A stretch of DNA of 64,000 nt from NCBI RefSeq assembly GCF_048541585.1, contig NZ_CP183303.1, forward strand, positions 1,798,001-1,862,000, given 5' to 3'. The translations under genes were made by a program, and so were the position numbers. Positions 27,480 to 36,440 of this stretch are shown here, piece after piece (within the stretch, counting starts at the first letter, position 1; each line of letters opens with the position of its first letter). This DNA comes from Legionella_C sp048541585 (GTDB lineage: Bacteria > Pseudomonadota > Gammaproteobacteria > Legionellales > Legionellaceae). The notes beneath the pieces are model-generated. The model was given only the letters and a program-made list of their open reading frames with translations, was not told where the DNA came from and did no database searches.

Positions 27480-28103
27480 TTAAGTGGCTAAATTATAGTT
27501 AAGAAAAAAATGAAACCCACTTCCTAAGACAACTAAAACATGAAAAACTTCATGATATCCAAAGATACTAGGAAAAGGATCAGGCCACTTAAAAGCATAA
27601 ATCATAGCGCCTAGAGTATAAGTCACACCGCCTATGACTAATAACTGAATATTTGTTGCGTCAAGCGACAATTTAATTTCGGGATAATAGAAAATTCCAA
27701 TCCAACCCATACCAATATAAAGAAGTGCTCTCGTCCATTTAGGCACATGAGACCATCGAGTCGTTATAAACATACCAGTTATTGCAACGAACCAAAAGAT
27801 AGATAAAAGTTGCAAGCCAGAAGTGGTCGTTAACTTAAGCAAACAAATAGGAGTTGCTGTTCCTGCTATTAGAAAAAAAATAGCAGCATGATCAAGACGC
27901 CTTAGTAGTAAATACTTTTGTCGGCTCCACAAGCGAGTATGGTAAAGTGCACTGATACCATATAGCCCTATAAGACTTATACTATATATTATATTGGCAA
28001 CAATCGCACGAGTCCCATTACTATCAAGAATGAGTATAGTACATGCAAAAAGAGCGATAAAAAATGTTGCTTGGTGTAGATATCCACGTGCTAGTGGCTT
28101 CAT
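27480..28103 (-). CDS. Haemolysin III / PAQR-family membrane protein
   Basis: A seven-helix inner-membrane protein of the HlyIII/YqfA (PAQR) family. It shows the three family signatures: SALYHTRLW, LRRLDHAAIFFLIAG and, near the C-terminus, HEVFHVLVVLG, whose Ser/His/Asp/His residues bind zinc in PAQR receptors. About 207 residues is normal. The longer frame starts with TTG at 28109; I prefer the in-frame ATG 28103 two codons later. The bacterial role is not settled (lipid or membrane homeostasis is suggested), and the haemolysin name should not be read as proof of toxicity. Single gene. Confidence 0.85.
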   Translation of the reverse strand: MKPLARGYLHQATFFIALFACTILILDSNGTRAIVANIIYSISLIGLYGISALYHTRLWSRQKYLLLRRLDHAAIFFLIAGTATPICLLKLTTTSGLQLLSIFWFVAITGMFITTRWSHVPKWTRALLYIGMGWIGIFYYPEIKLSLDATNIQLLVIGGVTYTLGAMIYAFKWPDPFPSIFGYHEVFHVLVVLGSGFHFFLNYNLAT

Positions 28104-28281
28104 ACTCAATAATCTATAAATTTTTAAGTTTAAATTTAAAAAGGTATTTCTAAATGGAAATCACCTTGGATTTATATAAGAGAATACCAGTTATAGTTTC
28201 CAATTAACACTCTAGTTAGGTTATTTGGAAACTTAGCCCTTAAAATATTAACAAAAATAATCTGCTAAATCATAATAACTT

Positions 28282-28611
28282 GTGTATTTTGAAACTCTTT
28301 TGCAAACACACATTGTTCCTTATGCAAGAACAAAGCGCCGAGCGCGCGAGCAAGTTAAATGGATGGTCAAAGATGGGGTTTCTCCCCGGCGCATCATCAG
28401 TTACTTGCATCGATGGTGTCTGTGGTGGGTGAGAACAGCAGCACGCTGCTTATACCAGGACTTGCTTTTATGGTTTTTGGACTCATGCTGGAATGAACAT
28501 GTGGCGGCTTACGCCGACGAGCTTCTCCATCGACATGATGTCAATTCGGTCAAATCTGAGACAGCTGATGATGATTATCTAGCGTTATCTGGTCTTCAAG
28601 CTGCGATTTGA
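28282..28611 (+). CDS. Doubtful 109-residue frame in a GC-rich patch
   Basis: GTG start with no Shine-Dalgarno. The product is rich in Arg and Trp (CLWWVRTAARCLYQ) and I recognise nothing. The DNA from about 28310 to 28560 is much richer in G and C than its neighbours, so it looks acquired or a remnant of a mobile element. Its last 62 bases overlap the 3' end of the F-box gene on the other strand. It could be a gene fragment or non-coding. Confidence 0.25.
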   Translation: MYFETLLQTHIVPYARTKRRAREQVKWMVKDGVSPRRIISYLHRWCLWWVRTAARCLYQDLLLWFLDSCWNEHVAAYADELLHRHDVNSVKSETADDDYLALSGLQAAI

Positions 28612-29485
28612 GATCGAGAAAATCCTTTGTTCTTACTTTACATAATGCCGTCAAGGCAAGCAAATCTTGCACTGGGCCGCCCCCACGTACTCCCCAGCCA
28701 CCGCCAGACCCACACGCATCGCGCCGCTCGCCTTTAAATATTGCAAAATCAACCGACAACTTAGAATCAACACTAAACCAATTTTCAATCTTTTCAGTTA
28801 TCCAATTATGAAACTGCTTTGATGATTTAGGCTGCGAGGTAAATTTCGGCACAGGATAAAAAGGTTCATCAGAGCAGTACTCATAAACAACATGCATAGG
28901 AAAAAGATTTTCGGCACTACCTACACCTTCTCTCCATTGCTTATCAATGGCATCCCAATTTTTACGCCCTCGCGCGTTTATTGAGTCCAGTTGTGTTTGC
29001 AGCTCTTTGATGATGGTATTATTGAAATCAAAATGCTGTTCAGTGATTGTTTTTCCATGAAGTGTATAAGTGACACCAATGGTGTTCACTTTGTTGTAAA
29101 GAGCCATCAATCTTGCGAATACCTCTCTGCCTTCTTCATTCTGAGGAATGCACGCAATCATTACTGCCCACATATGTTTATCAAGGGCCCACAGCACATA
29201 TTCAAAACTACTTACGTTCTCAAATTCTCGCCCAGAACAATCCGTAACAACACCCCTTTTAAAAATTAAACTCATGTCCTTCTTTAACATCGCTTTAACC
29301 GCATCATGTTCCCCGCGTGTCACATGATGCAATAATTTACGAACATCAATCAGAGGTTGAAACAAATTCAAATGATATTTTGATGTCATCGAAAAATTTA
29401 CTAACTCCCGATTTGATAAATTTTGAGCGGTTTCAATTTTAAGCTCTTCTGGTAAGTCATTAAACTTCTCGAATTTGGACTCCAT
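28550..29485 (-). CDS. F-box protein with ankyrin-like segment, candidate effector
   Basis: Residues 8-45 form an F-box-like motif (FNDLPEELKIETAQNLSNRE then FSMTSKYHLNLF), the Skp1-binding fold that Legionella effectors borrow to reach host SCF ubiquitin ligases. A segment follows (LLHHVTRGEHDAVKAMLKKD, then SFEYVLWALDKHMW) with ankyrin-like helices seen in several Legionella proteins. The C-terminal 70 residues turn glycine-rich (GSGGGWGVRGGG) and are coded by GC-rich DNA unlike the rest, so the tail may have been replaced or fused. 311 residues; ATG at 29485. Binding to host Skp1 is inference from the motif. Confidence 0.6.
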   Translation of the reverse strand: MESKFEKFNDLPEELKIETAQNLSNRELVNFSMTSKYHLNLFQPLIDVRKLLHHVTRGEHDAVKAMLKKDMSLIFKRGVVTDCSGREFENVSSFEYVLWALDKHMWAVMIACIPQNEEGREVFARLMALYNKVNTIGVTYTLHGKTITEQHFDFNNTIIKELQTQLDSINARGRKNWDAIDKQWREGVGSAENLFPMHVVYEYCSDEPFYPVPKFTSQPKSSKQFHNWITEKIENWFSVDSKLSVDFAIFKGERRDACGSGGGWGVRGGGPVQDLLALTALCKVRTKDFLDLKSQLEDQITLDNHHQLSQI

Positions 29486-29996
29486 ATTTTCGCCTTATTT
29501 CTATTCATTCAGATTAATTTAGGAAAATATTATACCTGAATGAGCTGGAAGATAAAGGAGCGTTTTGATTTTAAAAAATACAGATAACCCCCTGTTTCTA
29601 ATACACTCTCAAATTAATGCGAGGTCACACCCGCCATCTAGGCACTGATATCAAATCATTTAATCTCTAGGTTAATGTCTATTTTGGAAATAGCTAACTG
29701 CTAACCGTTCAGCCCTAAGTAACGTAAGCAGTTAGCTAGACAGCGCAATCAAGATTTATTTACATAGCTCTTTTTATTATCTTTAAAGGTCATACAATGA
29801 AATTAGGTGCCTTTAGAATAAAAAATATTATTACTTATTGCTATTGCAAAGCTCTCTTTAAGTTTCTAATCGTAAATGAATTGCACAATAAAAAATTAAG
29901 TTTTTCACGCCTTAAATAGTAAGCTTAATTCTACTTTCTTTTGGATGATTTCTATGCTAAAGCTATTATAAACTCTTCATTACAAGGCAGTTTTAA
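29486..29996. other. 511-base intergenic region with a 12-bp perfect inverted repeat
   Basis: No reading frame is supported here. TAGCTAACTGCT at 29691-29702 is exactly inverse to AGCAGTTAGCTA at 29727-29738, separated by 24 bases. No T-run follows, so it is not a standard terminator. It could be an operator, an RNA hairpin or a remnant attachment site. The rest is AT-rich and unremarkable, and includes the promoters of both flanking genes, which are transcribed away from each other. Confidence 0.6.
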
Positions 29997-30812
29997 GTGA
30001 GTTATGGAAAACATTTAAATAAATTTAGTAGCCTTTTTTTCTTTATGGGATTTGTAGCGGCTAAAATGCAATTTTTTTCTTTTTACCTTTTTTCAGTTGC
30101 TGCCAACATTTTCTCATTAACGTGTTATTTAATTGGCTATTTATTTTGGTTGGTTGCAAGTTTTCTTAATCAAAATACGGTTGAACATGATAATTCTTGG
30201 TATGGTTTGACCTCTTTTACCACTCAACATAAATATGCTGCGGCTTTAGGAATAGCTGCTACAGTTTGTTTTTTTATTGCAATTAATACCCCATTTGTAG
30301 CTATACCAGCAGTTTGGCTGTTTGCTGCAAGCAATATATTTTGGTGTATAGCAGAGTTTAATAAATGGAAACATCCTCCAGAAGATAAAGAGTATTCTTC
30401 TAATCGACAAACTAATTATTTGCAATATTCTCTACTTTCAACGGCAACTAGCCTTGTAACAGCCCTAGCAGTTACTTTTAGTATGATTTTTCCCTTATCT
30501 GGGTTTGCTATTTTAACTGGTGCTAGCATCATCAGTCTAATTATTAGCATTCAAACCTTAAATGCCTGGGCTAGCGTCAATCTTGCTAATGACAAACCAG
30601 ACTATGTTTTAGCAGAGAGCTATCTGCAAATGTTTAAAAATTTATCTAATATCAAACCTGAAAACTTACCTAGCGCTAATTATGAAAAGATAAACAATGA
30701 AGAGTTAACTACTAAACCCCTATTTACTAAAGTGAATTATAATAATTTATCGCCTATTTCAGCAAATGAAGTTGATGTTAATATTGAAAATTCAACGACT
30801 TGTTCTTTATAA
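29997..30812 (+). CDS. Multi-pass membrane protein of unknown function
   Basis: 271 residues with about six hydrophobic segments in two clusters (roughly residues 10-55, 80-120 and 145-190) and a polar C-terminal tail of about 75 residues. The start is GTG at 29997, with AAGGCAG about seven bases upstream. There is no cleavable signal peptide and I know no family. The paired transmembrane hairpins with a soluble tail, and the place among effector-like genes, fit the pattern of Legionella effectors that insert into host membranes, but an ordinary inner-membrane protein is equally possible. Confidence 0.6.
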   Translation: MSYGKHLNKFSSLFFFMGFVAAKMQFFSFYLFSVAANIFSLTCYLIGYLFWLVASFLNQNTVEHDNSWYGLTSFTTQHKYAAALGIAATVCFFIAINTPFVAIPAVWLFAASNIFWCIAEFNKWKHPPEDKEYSSNRQTNYLQYSLLSTATSLVTALAVTFSMIFPLSGFAILTGASIISLIISIQTLNAWASVNLANDKPDYVLAESYLQMFKNLSNIKPENLPSANYEKINNEELTTKPLFTKVNYNNLSPISANEVDVNIENSTTCSL

Positions 30813-30976
30813 AAGAAAGCTAGGCTAGTTTGCAATTTCACTAATCCTAACCTATTGTTTAAAAGGGTAAGAAATTATGTAATTGTTCATATCACCAGGA
30901 TTTAAGCATAATTTATGAACAGTTACGAAGCTATAACTAGGCTTCAATTGATATAATATTAACATTGGAGGTTATT

Positions 30977-31087
30977 ATGATGCGATGGGCAAGAAACTCA
31001 ATGCGTTTAGCATTAATAGCTTTTTTATGGAAAATGGTAAAACAAAAATCTTATAGTAAAAAACGAATGGACAATGATATTCATTAA
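30977..31087 (+). CDS. Small 36-residue basic, amphipathic protein
   Basis: ATG at 30977 is preceded by GGAGG five bases upstream (30967-30971), one of the best ribosome binding sites in this region, and the frame ends with TAA at 31085-31087. The product begins MMRWARNSMRLALIAFLWK and ends with a lysine-rich tail (KQKSYSKKRMDNDIH). The hydrophobic part (LALIAFLW) is short, so membrane association rather than spanning is likely. No homologue is known to me. The strong site and clean frame support a real small gene. Confidence 0.5.
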   Translation: MMRWARNSMRLALIAFLWKMVKQKSYSKKRMDNDIH

Positions 31088-31607
31088 TATGAGATTGCTG
31101 TTATTATTGTAAAAATAAAATTTACAGTTCAGACATAATCATAATGACCCGCCTGTACCGAAATTGTTTATACAGGCGGCCTAACTAATACCCACCAAAC
31201 ATTACTACTTTTTTAAATAGAAATTTTCCATTTATTTTATATTTAAATTTTAGTGTCCAAACTCTTAACTTGATAAAATTTAACTCTAATATGGCAATTT
31301 AGATTAGATGCTGCCTAATAACATCTTTATCTTTTAATTCAGATTAAGCTTCTAAAGATCGCATTTATAACATAGTGACATTTACCAATCTTAGAAATCT
31401 ACCTATTTTTAGTTAGTTATAAATATCTTTTTTCAACAGTCTATTCTGCACTCGCATCAATAAATAATACTCTGTAAAAATGCCTAAGAAAAATGTTAGG
31501 ATAGAGCGCGATTTAGAAACCTTCGTTACTAAATCATAGTTTCGCGATGCATTCCTATAGATACTTCATCGCGAAAACAAGGAAAAATAAAAATAAGGAA
31601 TTTTTTT
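31088..31607. other. 520-base leader region upstream of the chitosanase-like gene
   Basis: No coding frame is supported. CCGCCTGTA at 31149-31157 pairs with TACAGGCGG at 31171-31179 (9 bp, 13-base loop), probably a terminator-like hairpin for the small gene, though no T-run follows. TTTCGCGATG at 31540-31549 and CATCGCGAAA at 31567-31576 form a second hairpin (listed separately). AAGGA at 31596-31600 is a ribosome binding site seven bases before ATG 31608. Confidence 0.6.
31540..31576 (+). promoter_or_regulatory. Perfect 10-bp inverted repeat just upstream of the chitosanase-like gene
   Basis: TTTCGCGATG (31540-31549) and CATCGCGAAA (31567-31576) are exact inverse copies with a 17-base gap, ending 31 bases before the start codon at 31608. 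It is unusually GC-rich for its surroundings. It could be an operator for a regulator or a 5'-leader hairpin. No experimental support. Confidence 0.5.
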
Positions 31608-33466
31608 ATGAGTATTAAGTTTAATGTAAGATTATTTACATTTATTACTTTTTTATGTTGTCATTTTGTGCTGTATGGTGTGCGTCAAGCCCACCTCTCT
31701 TGCTTTCGGCAGTATCTGAAGCAGAGAAATTTAAAAATGACAGTTCTGCGCCTAACGACTCAATGAGTGTCGAAAATGCCGACAACATTGCTCCGCTTGG
31801 CACGGCTTATGGTTGGTCTAAGATGACGTCGTCAGTCGCAAATACAGGACGAGTTGCTCTACCCGGGCTCAATGACAATGATTTGACAACTGACATTGAC
31901 ATACAACCTAATGGTGACAAAATTGGCGCTTGGGAAGCAGCAGGTGTTATCTGGCCCAACGCTGTAAGTATCAATGCCGTGGATTTCATCAATGGTACGG
32001 TCACTAGGGATGGGGATGGATTTTTGACTGCCAATTGTACTTTGCAATTTTCAACTAATGGCACTACCTGGACTAACTCAGGTTGGACCATCAAACCAGC
32101 TTATCCAAATTCAGCTTCAGCCAGTGGCAAAACTTACAAATTTTCAGGCCCCACTGTTAATGGAATTCGCGGAGCTCGTGTGGTTGGACAAGTTCGCACA
32201 AAGGACACCTCTTATCATTGGATTGTGAAAGAGGTTCGGGTGACAGGAAATACTGGAACACTTCCTTCCTATACAATTACTGCAAGCGCTGGACCTAATG
32301 GTTCCATTAACCCACCAAGCGCGGTCGTTACTCAAGGAGCTAATCAATCTTTTAGCATTGTACCTTCTTCAGGATACACTGTAGCAGATGTAAAAGTAGA
32401 TGGTGTGAGTGTGGGAGCAGTTAGCAGTTACACTTTCTCCAATGTTCAAGCTAATCATTCGATAAGTGCTACCTTTAAAGTTGGAACAGCTTGTACGTCT
32501 AAACCTGCTACCCCAACTGGCTTATCGTCGCCAAGTCAGACAAGTTCAAGTGTCAATCTATCCTGGAATGCAGTGAGCACGCCTAGTGGTTGTACAGTTA
32601 CCTATAACGTTTACAATGGTGGCTCGCTTGTCGCAACAGTTTCTTCTAATAACGCAGTGATACATAATCTCTCTGCCAATACCTTGTATAGTTTTACCGT
32701 GGCCGCCACGAACAGTGTAGGTACGTCGGCTCAAAGTCCTGCACTTTCAGTCAAGACATTACCTTCTGGAAATTATACTCCTCAACAGATATTGTCAGCC
32801 GTCCTATCGCACATGACCTCGTCTGTTCAGGTAAATACCTTGCCTCACATTAACACCATGACACGAGCCATGAATGTAAACGTTTATCAAGTAAGCCCTG
32901 GTGTCTATGCTTATACGTCAGGCATGGCTATTGATACAGACGGTAGTGATCCTGATCCAGATCCTGACCATCAAGGTTCAACCACTTGGCAGGACAGTAA
33001 TGGCGCTCAGTTAGGCGCGCATCATGTTCCCTTTTATGTGTTAGGTGATGATTGCTGGGATCGAACAAGAGGAAGCTCTATTGCCCAATGCCCGCATTTC
33101 TTTTATGCTGAGCATAATATTACCGGACTTCAGTTTGCCCTGATCTTTTATCAAGGTAATGTCATTGGCGCGGTATTCGGCGATACTCAAGGGACAGATA
33201 CGACACCCACCTCAGATAATGATTCACGCGAACTTGGTGAGGCATCGGTTGAAGCAGCCAGCCTACTTGGCATTCCCAGCAGTGGAACTACTGGCGGTGT
33301 AGACAACGGTGTTACTGTCGTTATTTTCTCAGGTCCGGAATGGGTCGTACAAGGCACTAATAAGGGAACAGGACCCGTAGGTTCATCAACTGGCTCGCTA
33401 AATGGCAATGCGCAGGCATTAGTTCAAAAAGCGTTAAATACTTTAGGAGCCTCATTTGGGCTATAA
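31608..33466 (+). CDS. Secreted GH75 chitosanase-like protein with repeat and FN3 domains; frame change inside the signal peptide
   Basis: Translation should start at ATG 31608 (AAGGA seven bases upstream), giving MSIKFNVRLFTFITFL, a good signal-peptide start, but that frame stops at 31764. The main frame opens at ATG 31655 one frame back, without a ribosome site, and runs 603 residues to 33466. Numbering from 31655: N-terminal discoidin-like part (about 45-200), a bacterial beta repeat (206-275), fibronectin type III (282-371) and a GH75 chitosanase-like domain (373-603) with the D427/D429 motif in AIDTDGSD, HHVPFYVLGDD and GDTQGTD ... GEASVEAASLLGI. I could not place the second catalytic acid with certainty. 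DNA is richer in GC than neighbours, suggesting transfer. A strong terminator follows. Confidence 0.6.
31649..31655 (+). promoter_or_regulatory. T TTT TTA slippery heptamer (possible -1 frameshift site)
   Basis: In the frame of ATG 31608 the codons here are ACT TTT TTA, so the heptamer T-TTT-TTA is in the exact phase of a canonical -1 slippery site. A -1 slip continues at ATG 31655, the frame of the 603-residue chitosanase-like protein. A simple one-base loss in the T6 run would give the same picture. Confidence 0.45.
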
Positions 33467-33489
33467 AAATTTACCTGATAATAACTACA

Positions 33490-33516
33490 CCTTCTCCCAC
33501 TGGGAGAAGGTTTTTT
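33490..33516 (+). terminator. Rho-independent terminator of the chitosanase-like gene
   Basis: CCTTCTCCCA (33490-33499) and TGGGAGAAGG (33501-33510) form a strong stem, followed directly by six T residues. It begins 24 bases after the stop codon. The rest of the 336-base gap to 33803 (AT-rich, with a lone GC-rich spot near 33687-33697) shows nothing else. Confidence 0.92.
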
Positions 33517-33802
33517 ATTAACCTTAAATTATATTTTACTTAAAGATTTACATTTGAAATAGCAGTAGCTATTTCAACAATTACGCCTTTAGAACCGATT
33601 AAGAAAACTCAATAATAAAAATCGCCTAGAATAGTACTTCTAATAATCAACTTTTAGATGCCAGGGTAATACTATAAGCTTTGCATCGCGGCCGCATTTT
33701 TTCCTATTTGGAAATTTTTATTTTTCCATATTAATAGGTTCTCAGAATAATAACAAACAGCATAAAATACACTCCCTATTATTATTAAATAAGCAAAAAA
33801 TT

Positions 33803-34687
33803 ATGTCTAAAGAATTTATTCAAGCTGCTCTAGAAGGTGATTTAGAAAAAATAAAGCAACTTATTTCTAATGTAGATATAAATTTTACTGAAGCATTTAA
33901 AATTGATTCTGCATTCGATTATTCTCGTCAAGTTACTGCTCTTTCAGCAGCTGTGGCTACGAATCATGTACAGGTGGTGGATTTTTTATTAAAAAAGGGG
34001 GCTAAAGTTGAGGGGCATGATACCGAAAGTTACTCATATGACGATTACCTAACTAATGCTATTTTTGCTTATTGCTTTAATCAAAATATAAAAAATAGAA
34101 ACCTAGCTATTTTTAAACTACTTCTGACATATGCCATAAATATTAATCCTAAATTTCCCGCTAAGTATATAATTTCTTTTGAACAGCTTTTTAATATTCC
34201 AAATCGTAATTATTATGAGCAAAAATGCCTGGGAACTGATGCAAAAGCGTGCCTAGAGCTTCTATTCCATGAAGCAATAATCCGTAATGATCAAGCAATG
34301 CTTAAGGGGATTATAGAACTTCAAAGTAGTATTGATGTCACCGTATCCTCGTTGCAAAAATACTTAGAGAATCGTAAGCTTACGGAAAAGCAAGTTTTTT
34401 CAGTAATGAAAAGTGTTGAGTTTCTAATTTCTATAAACCATCTCTTGCCAAATGTAAGAAATGAGTTCAAAAGCTTATTTAATCAAGATATAACTTCCAA
34501 TCTAGAGACCGCTCCTGAGCAAACGGATTCTAAGATAATACGCTTAGAACAAACGGTAAAAGAAATGAACAATAAAATAGATGAGCAATCAAAACAAATT
34601 CTAGAAATGAAAAAGTTAATTGACAATCTATGTAAACTACAGGAAATAGAAAATAATAAGAAAACGCAAAATTTTTTTAAACCTTAA
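33803..34687 (+). CDS. Ankyrin-repeat protein with C-terminal coiled coil, candidate effector
   Basis: The N-terminus reads FIQAALEGDLEKIKQLISN, followed by ALSAAVATNHVQVVDFLLKKGAKVEGHD, which is two ankyrin repeats. Further degenerate helical repeats follow to about 150. The middle is helical and the last 60 residues form a coiled coil (LEQTVKEMNNKIDEQSKQILEMKKLIDNL). 294 residues, no signal peptide. Ankyrin plus coiled coil is a common layout for Dot/Icm effectors that bind host proteins. Single gene with no strong ribosome site. The target is unknown. Confidence 0.7.
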   Translation: MSKEFIQAALEGDLEKIKQLISNVDINFTEAFKIDSAFDYSRQVTALSAAVATNHVQVVDFLLKKGAKVEGHDTESYSYDDYLTNAIFAYCFNQNIKNRNLAIFKLLLTYAININPKFPAKYIISFEQLFNIPNRNYYEQKCLGTDAKACLELLFHEAIIRNDQAMLKGIIELQSSIDVTVSSLQKYLENRKLTEKQVFSVMKSVEFLISINHLLPNVRNEFKSLFNQDITSNLETAPEQTDSKIIRLEQTVKEMNNKIDEQSKQILEMKKLIDNLCKLQEIENNKKTQNFFKP

Positions 34688-34715
34688 GTGTGGCATCTGG
34701 AAGTTAATGAAGACA

Positions 34716-34741
34716 ATGAGCTTTTCAGGATAAAAGCTCAT
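34716..34741. terminator. Hairpin between convergent genes, possible bidirectional terminator
   Basis: ATGAGCTTTT (34716-34725) and AAAAGCTCAT (34732-34741) are exact inverse copies with a six-base loop, lying between the ankyrin gene and the convergent glycosyltransferase gene. No long T-run follows on either strand, so termination is plausible rather than shown. Confidence 0.45.
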
Positions 34742-34820
34742 CTTCGCCCTTGATTGCAAAAAGCCATATCATTAAAAAATCTGCGCTTTCTCCTTGTAAT
34801 TGTAATAACGATGAGTTTAA

Positions 34821-36227
34821 TTATGTTATTCGAAATGCGGAAAGGTTTTTACTATTTATTTCCTGCACTAGTTCACTAAGGTAGCTAATGTCTTTAGGAG
34901 CTTCATGCAATCCTATAAATAAAGCAATAAAATCCTTCCAATTTGGCTTAGCTCCCTTGGTACTAATCTGGAAAAGAGCTTGATGAAAATTTTTATCCGT
35001 AATTTCTTTTTCACAAAGAGAAAATCTTGAATCAAAGTTTGCAAAGGCATACTGGAGCTTAACCCAAAAATCTGGATGAATATCTTCAAGTTTTTCCATT
35101 ATTTTCTTGTCAAAGTTATTGATACATGCTTGAAAAAAATCATTAGGAGGTAAAGAACGAGGTAAATTTTCCAAACTATTTTTTAGCTTAACCAACATCT
35201 TTTTTGTATCATATAACTCTGAATTATTCTTTGTGAAATAATTAGTTAAAAAACTCATGCCACTGTTGAAATGAGATAATTTTTTCTCTAGAGACTCCAT
35301 TTCTTCATCAATCTTAGAAGACCAATACTCACAAAAATAATTAAATAAATAAGGTTTAATTGCTTTATAAGTCATGTTTAAATCATTCCAGCTGACATCA
35401 CTACCATGCTTAGGAATATTAAATATTTCAGTTGGCATAAATAATGATGACTCATCAAAATCATAAATAGGGCTATTGGCTTCAGGAATGAATTCAAGTA
35501 ACCGCATTAACCGCTCTATCAAGTTGCCTAATGCTGCAGGTCCAGATGTCTTTAAAGTAGTAAGGTGCCTCGTATCTCCGCCTGCTAATAGAGAGGGGCT
35601 TCTTAGATTTTTATTTCTATGGGCATCTAACAAACGCTTATTCTGATATAAAAATTGATAGTTATTGATTATTTGCTGACGATATTCGGAAACAATAGTA
35701 CCTTTAGAAACACTTGCCATCAAATCATTATTTACTCCACTATGCCCGCAATCATGAAAGGCAAAACCAAATTTTAGATTAAAATCTACAGGAATAGGTG
35801 CATTAGAAAACAGGTCATTGGCATCAATATAGATTCCACCTTGCTTATATAAAATCTCTGTTCTTAAGATATCAGAAGCAGCAGCTAAATTGCGAAATTC
35901 ACCCATTGTTTCATCATCATAAAATCGCCTGGCAGGCATGTCTAAATAAAGCGCTTGTTCTCCTATTAAATTATCTTTACTGGCTTTTGCTGGTAAGGAA
36001 ATATCACAAATGGTAATTTTATTTTCTTTTGCCCACTTTAAAAGATCAGGAAGCCCACCTACCTTTTCTTGTTCTGTATAAGTACTTGAATCAATCCAAA
36101 GTTTTACAGCAAAATTCGGATTTGTTAACTTCCAACAGTTAACATTATCTAAAACACTAACTGGGGGTAACTTACCCAACCATACTGCATGAATTGTATT
36201 AGGAATAAATAAAGGGGATGGCTGCAT
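34821..36227 (-). CDS. Toxin-type glycosyltransferase (DXD sugar-binding family), candidate effector
   Basis: 468 residues. The N-terminus has PNTIHAVWLGKLPP (residues 9-22), the IPxxIHxxWxG start of the GT-A fold family that includes clostridial toxin glucosyltransferases and Legionella SetA-like effectors. The core is SDILRTEILYKQGGIYIDAND (118-138), with D119 and R122, then G130-G131 and D135. Where the family normally has DxD, the second residue is N137, followed by D138, an altered metal site. The C-terminal half is helical and could direct membrane or host targeting. No signal peptide. It is predicted to modify a host protein; substrate unknown. Confidence 0.72.
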   Translation of the reverse strand: MQPSPLFIPNTIHAVWLGKLPPVSVLDNVNCWKLTNPNFAVKLWIDSSTYTEQEKVGGLPDLLKWAKENKITICDISLPAKASKDNLIGEQALYLDMPARRFYDDETMGEFRNLAAASDILRTEILYKQGGIYIDANDLFSNAPIPVDFNLKFGFAFHDCGHSGVNNDLMASVSKGTIVSEYRQQIINNYQFLYQNKRLLDAHRNKNLRSPSLLAGGDTRHLTTLKTSGPAALGNLIERLMRLLEFIPEANSPIYDFDESSLFMPTEIFNIPKHGSDVSWNDLNMTYKAIKPYLFNYFCEYWSSKIDEEMESLEKKLSHFNSGMSFLTNYFTKNNSELYDTKKMLVKLKNSLENLPRSLPPNDFFQACINNFDKKIMEKLEDIHPDFWVKLQYAFANFDSRFSLCEKEITDKNFHQALFQISTKGAKPNWKDFIALFIGLHEAPKDISYLSELVQEINSKNLSAFRIT

Positions 36228-36440
36228 TTACAAACTTGCTTACTTCTTTTATAACAAATTTTGGAAATAAAGAACAAAAATTATCTAGCTATTAAATCAG
36301 AAAATCTTGATCTTTGCCAGTTAAAATCAATCAAGCGTCAAAGATATATTTTAGTCGAAAACTAGCTTAAATTAGTTTCACTCCATGATTTTCATACTAA
36401 AATATATTAAAAAGTAACTGGCACCTAAAAGGATATTAGG

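Noticed and set aside
28991..29269. 92-codon frame on the plus strand
   Set aside because: It lies inside the F-box gene on the opposite strand and has no independent support.
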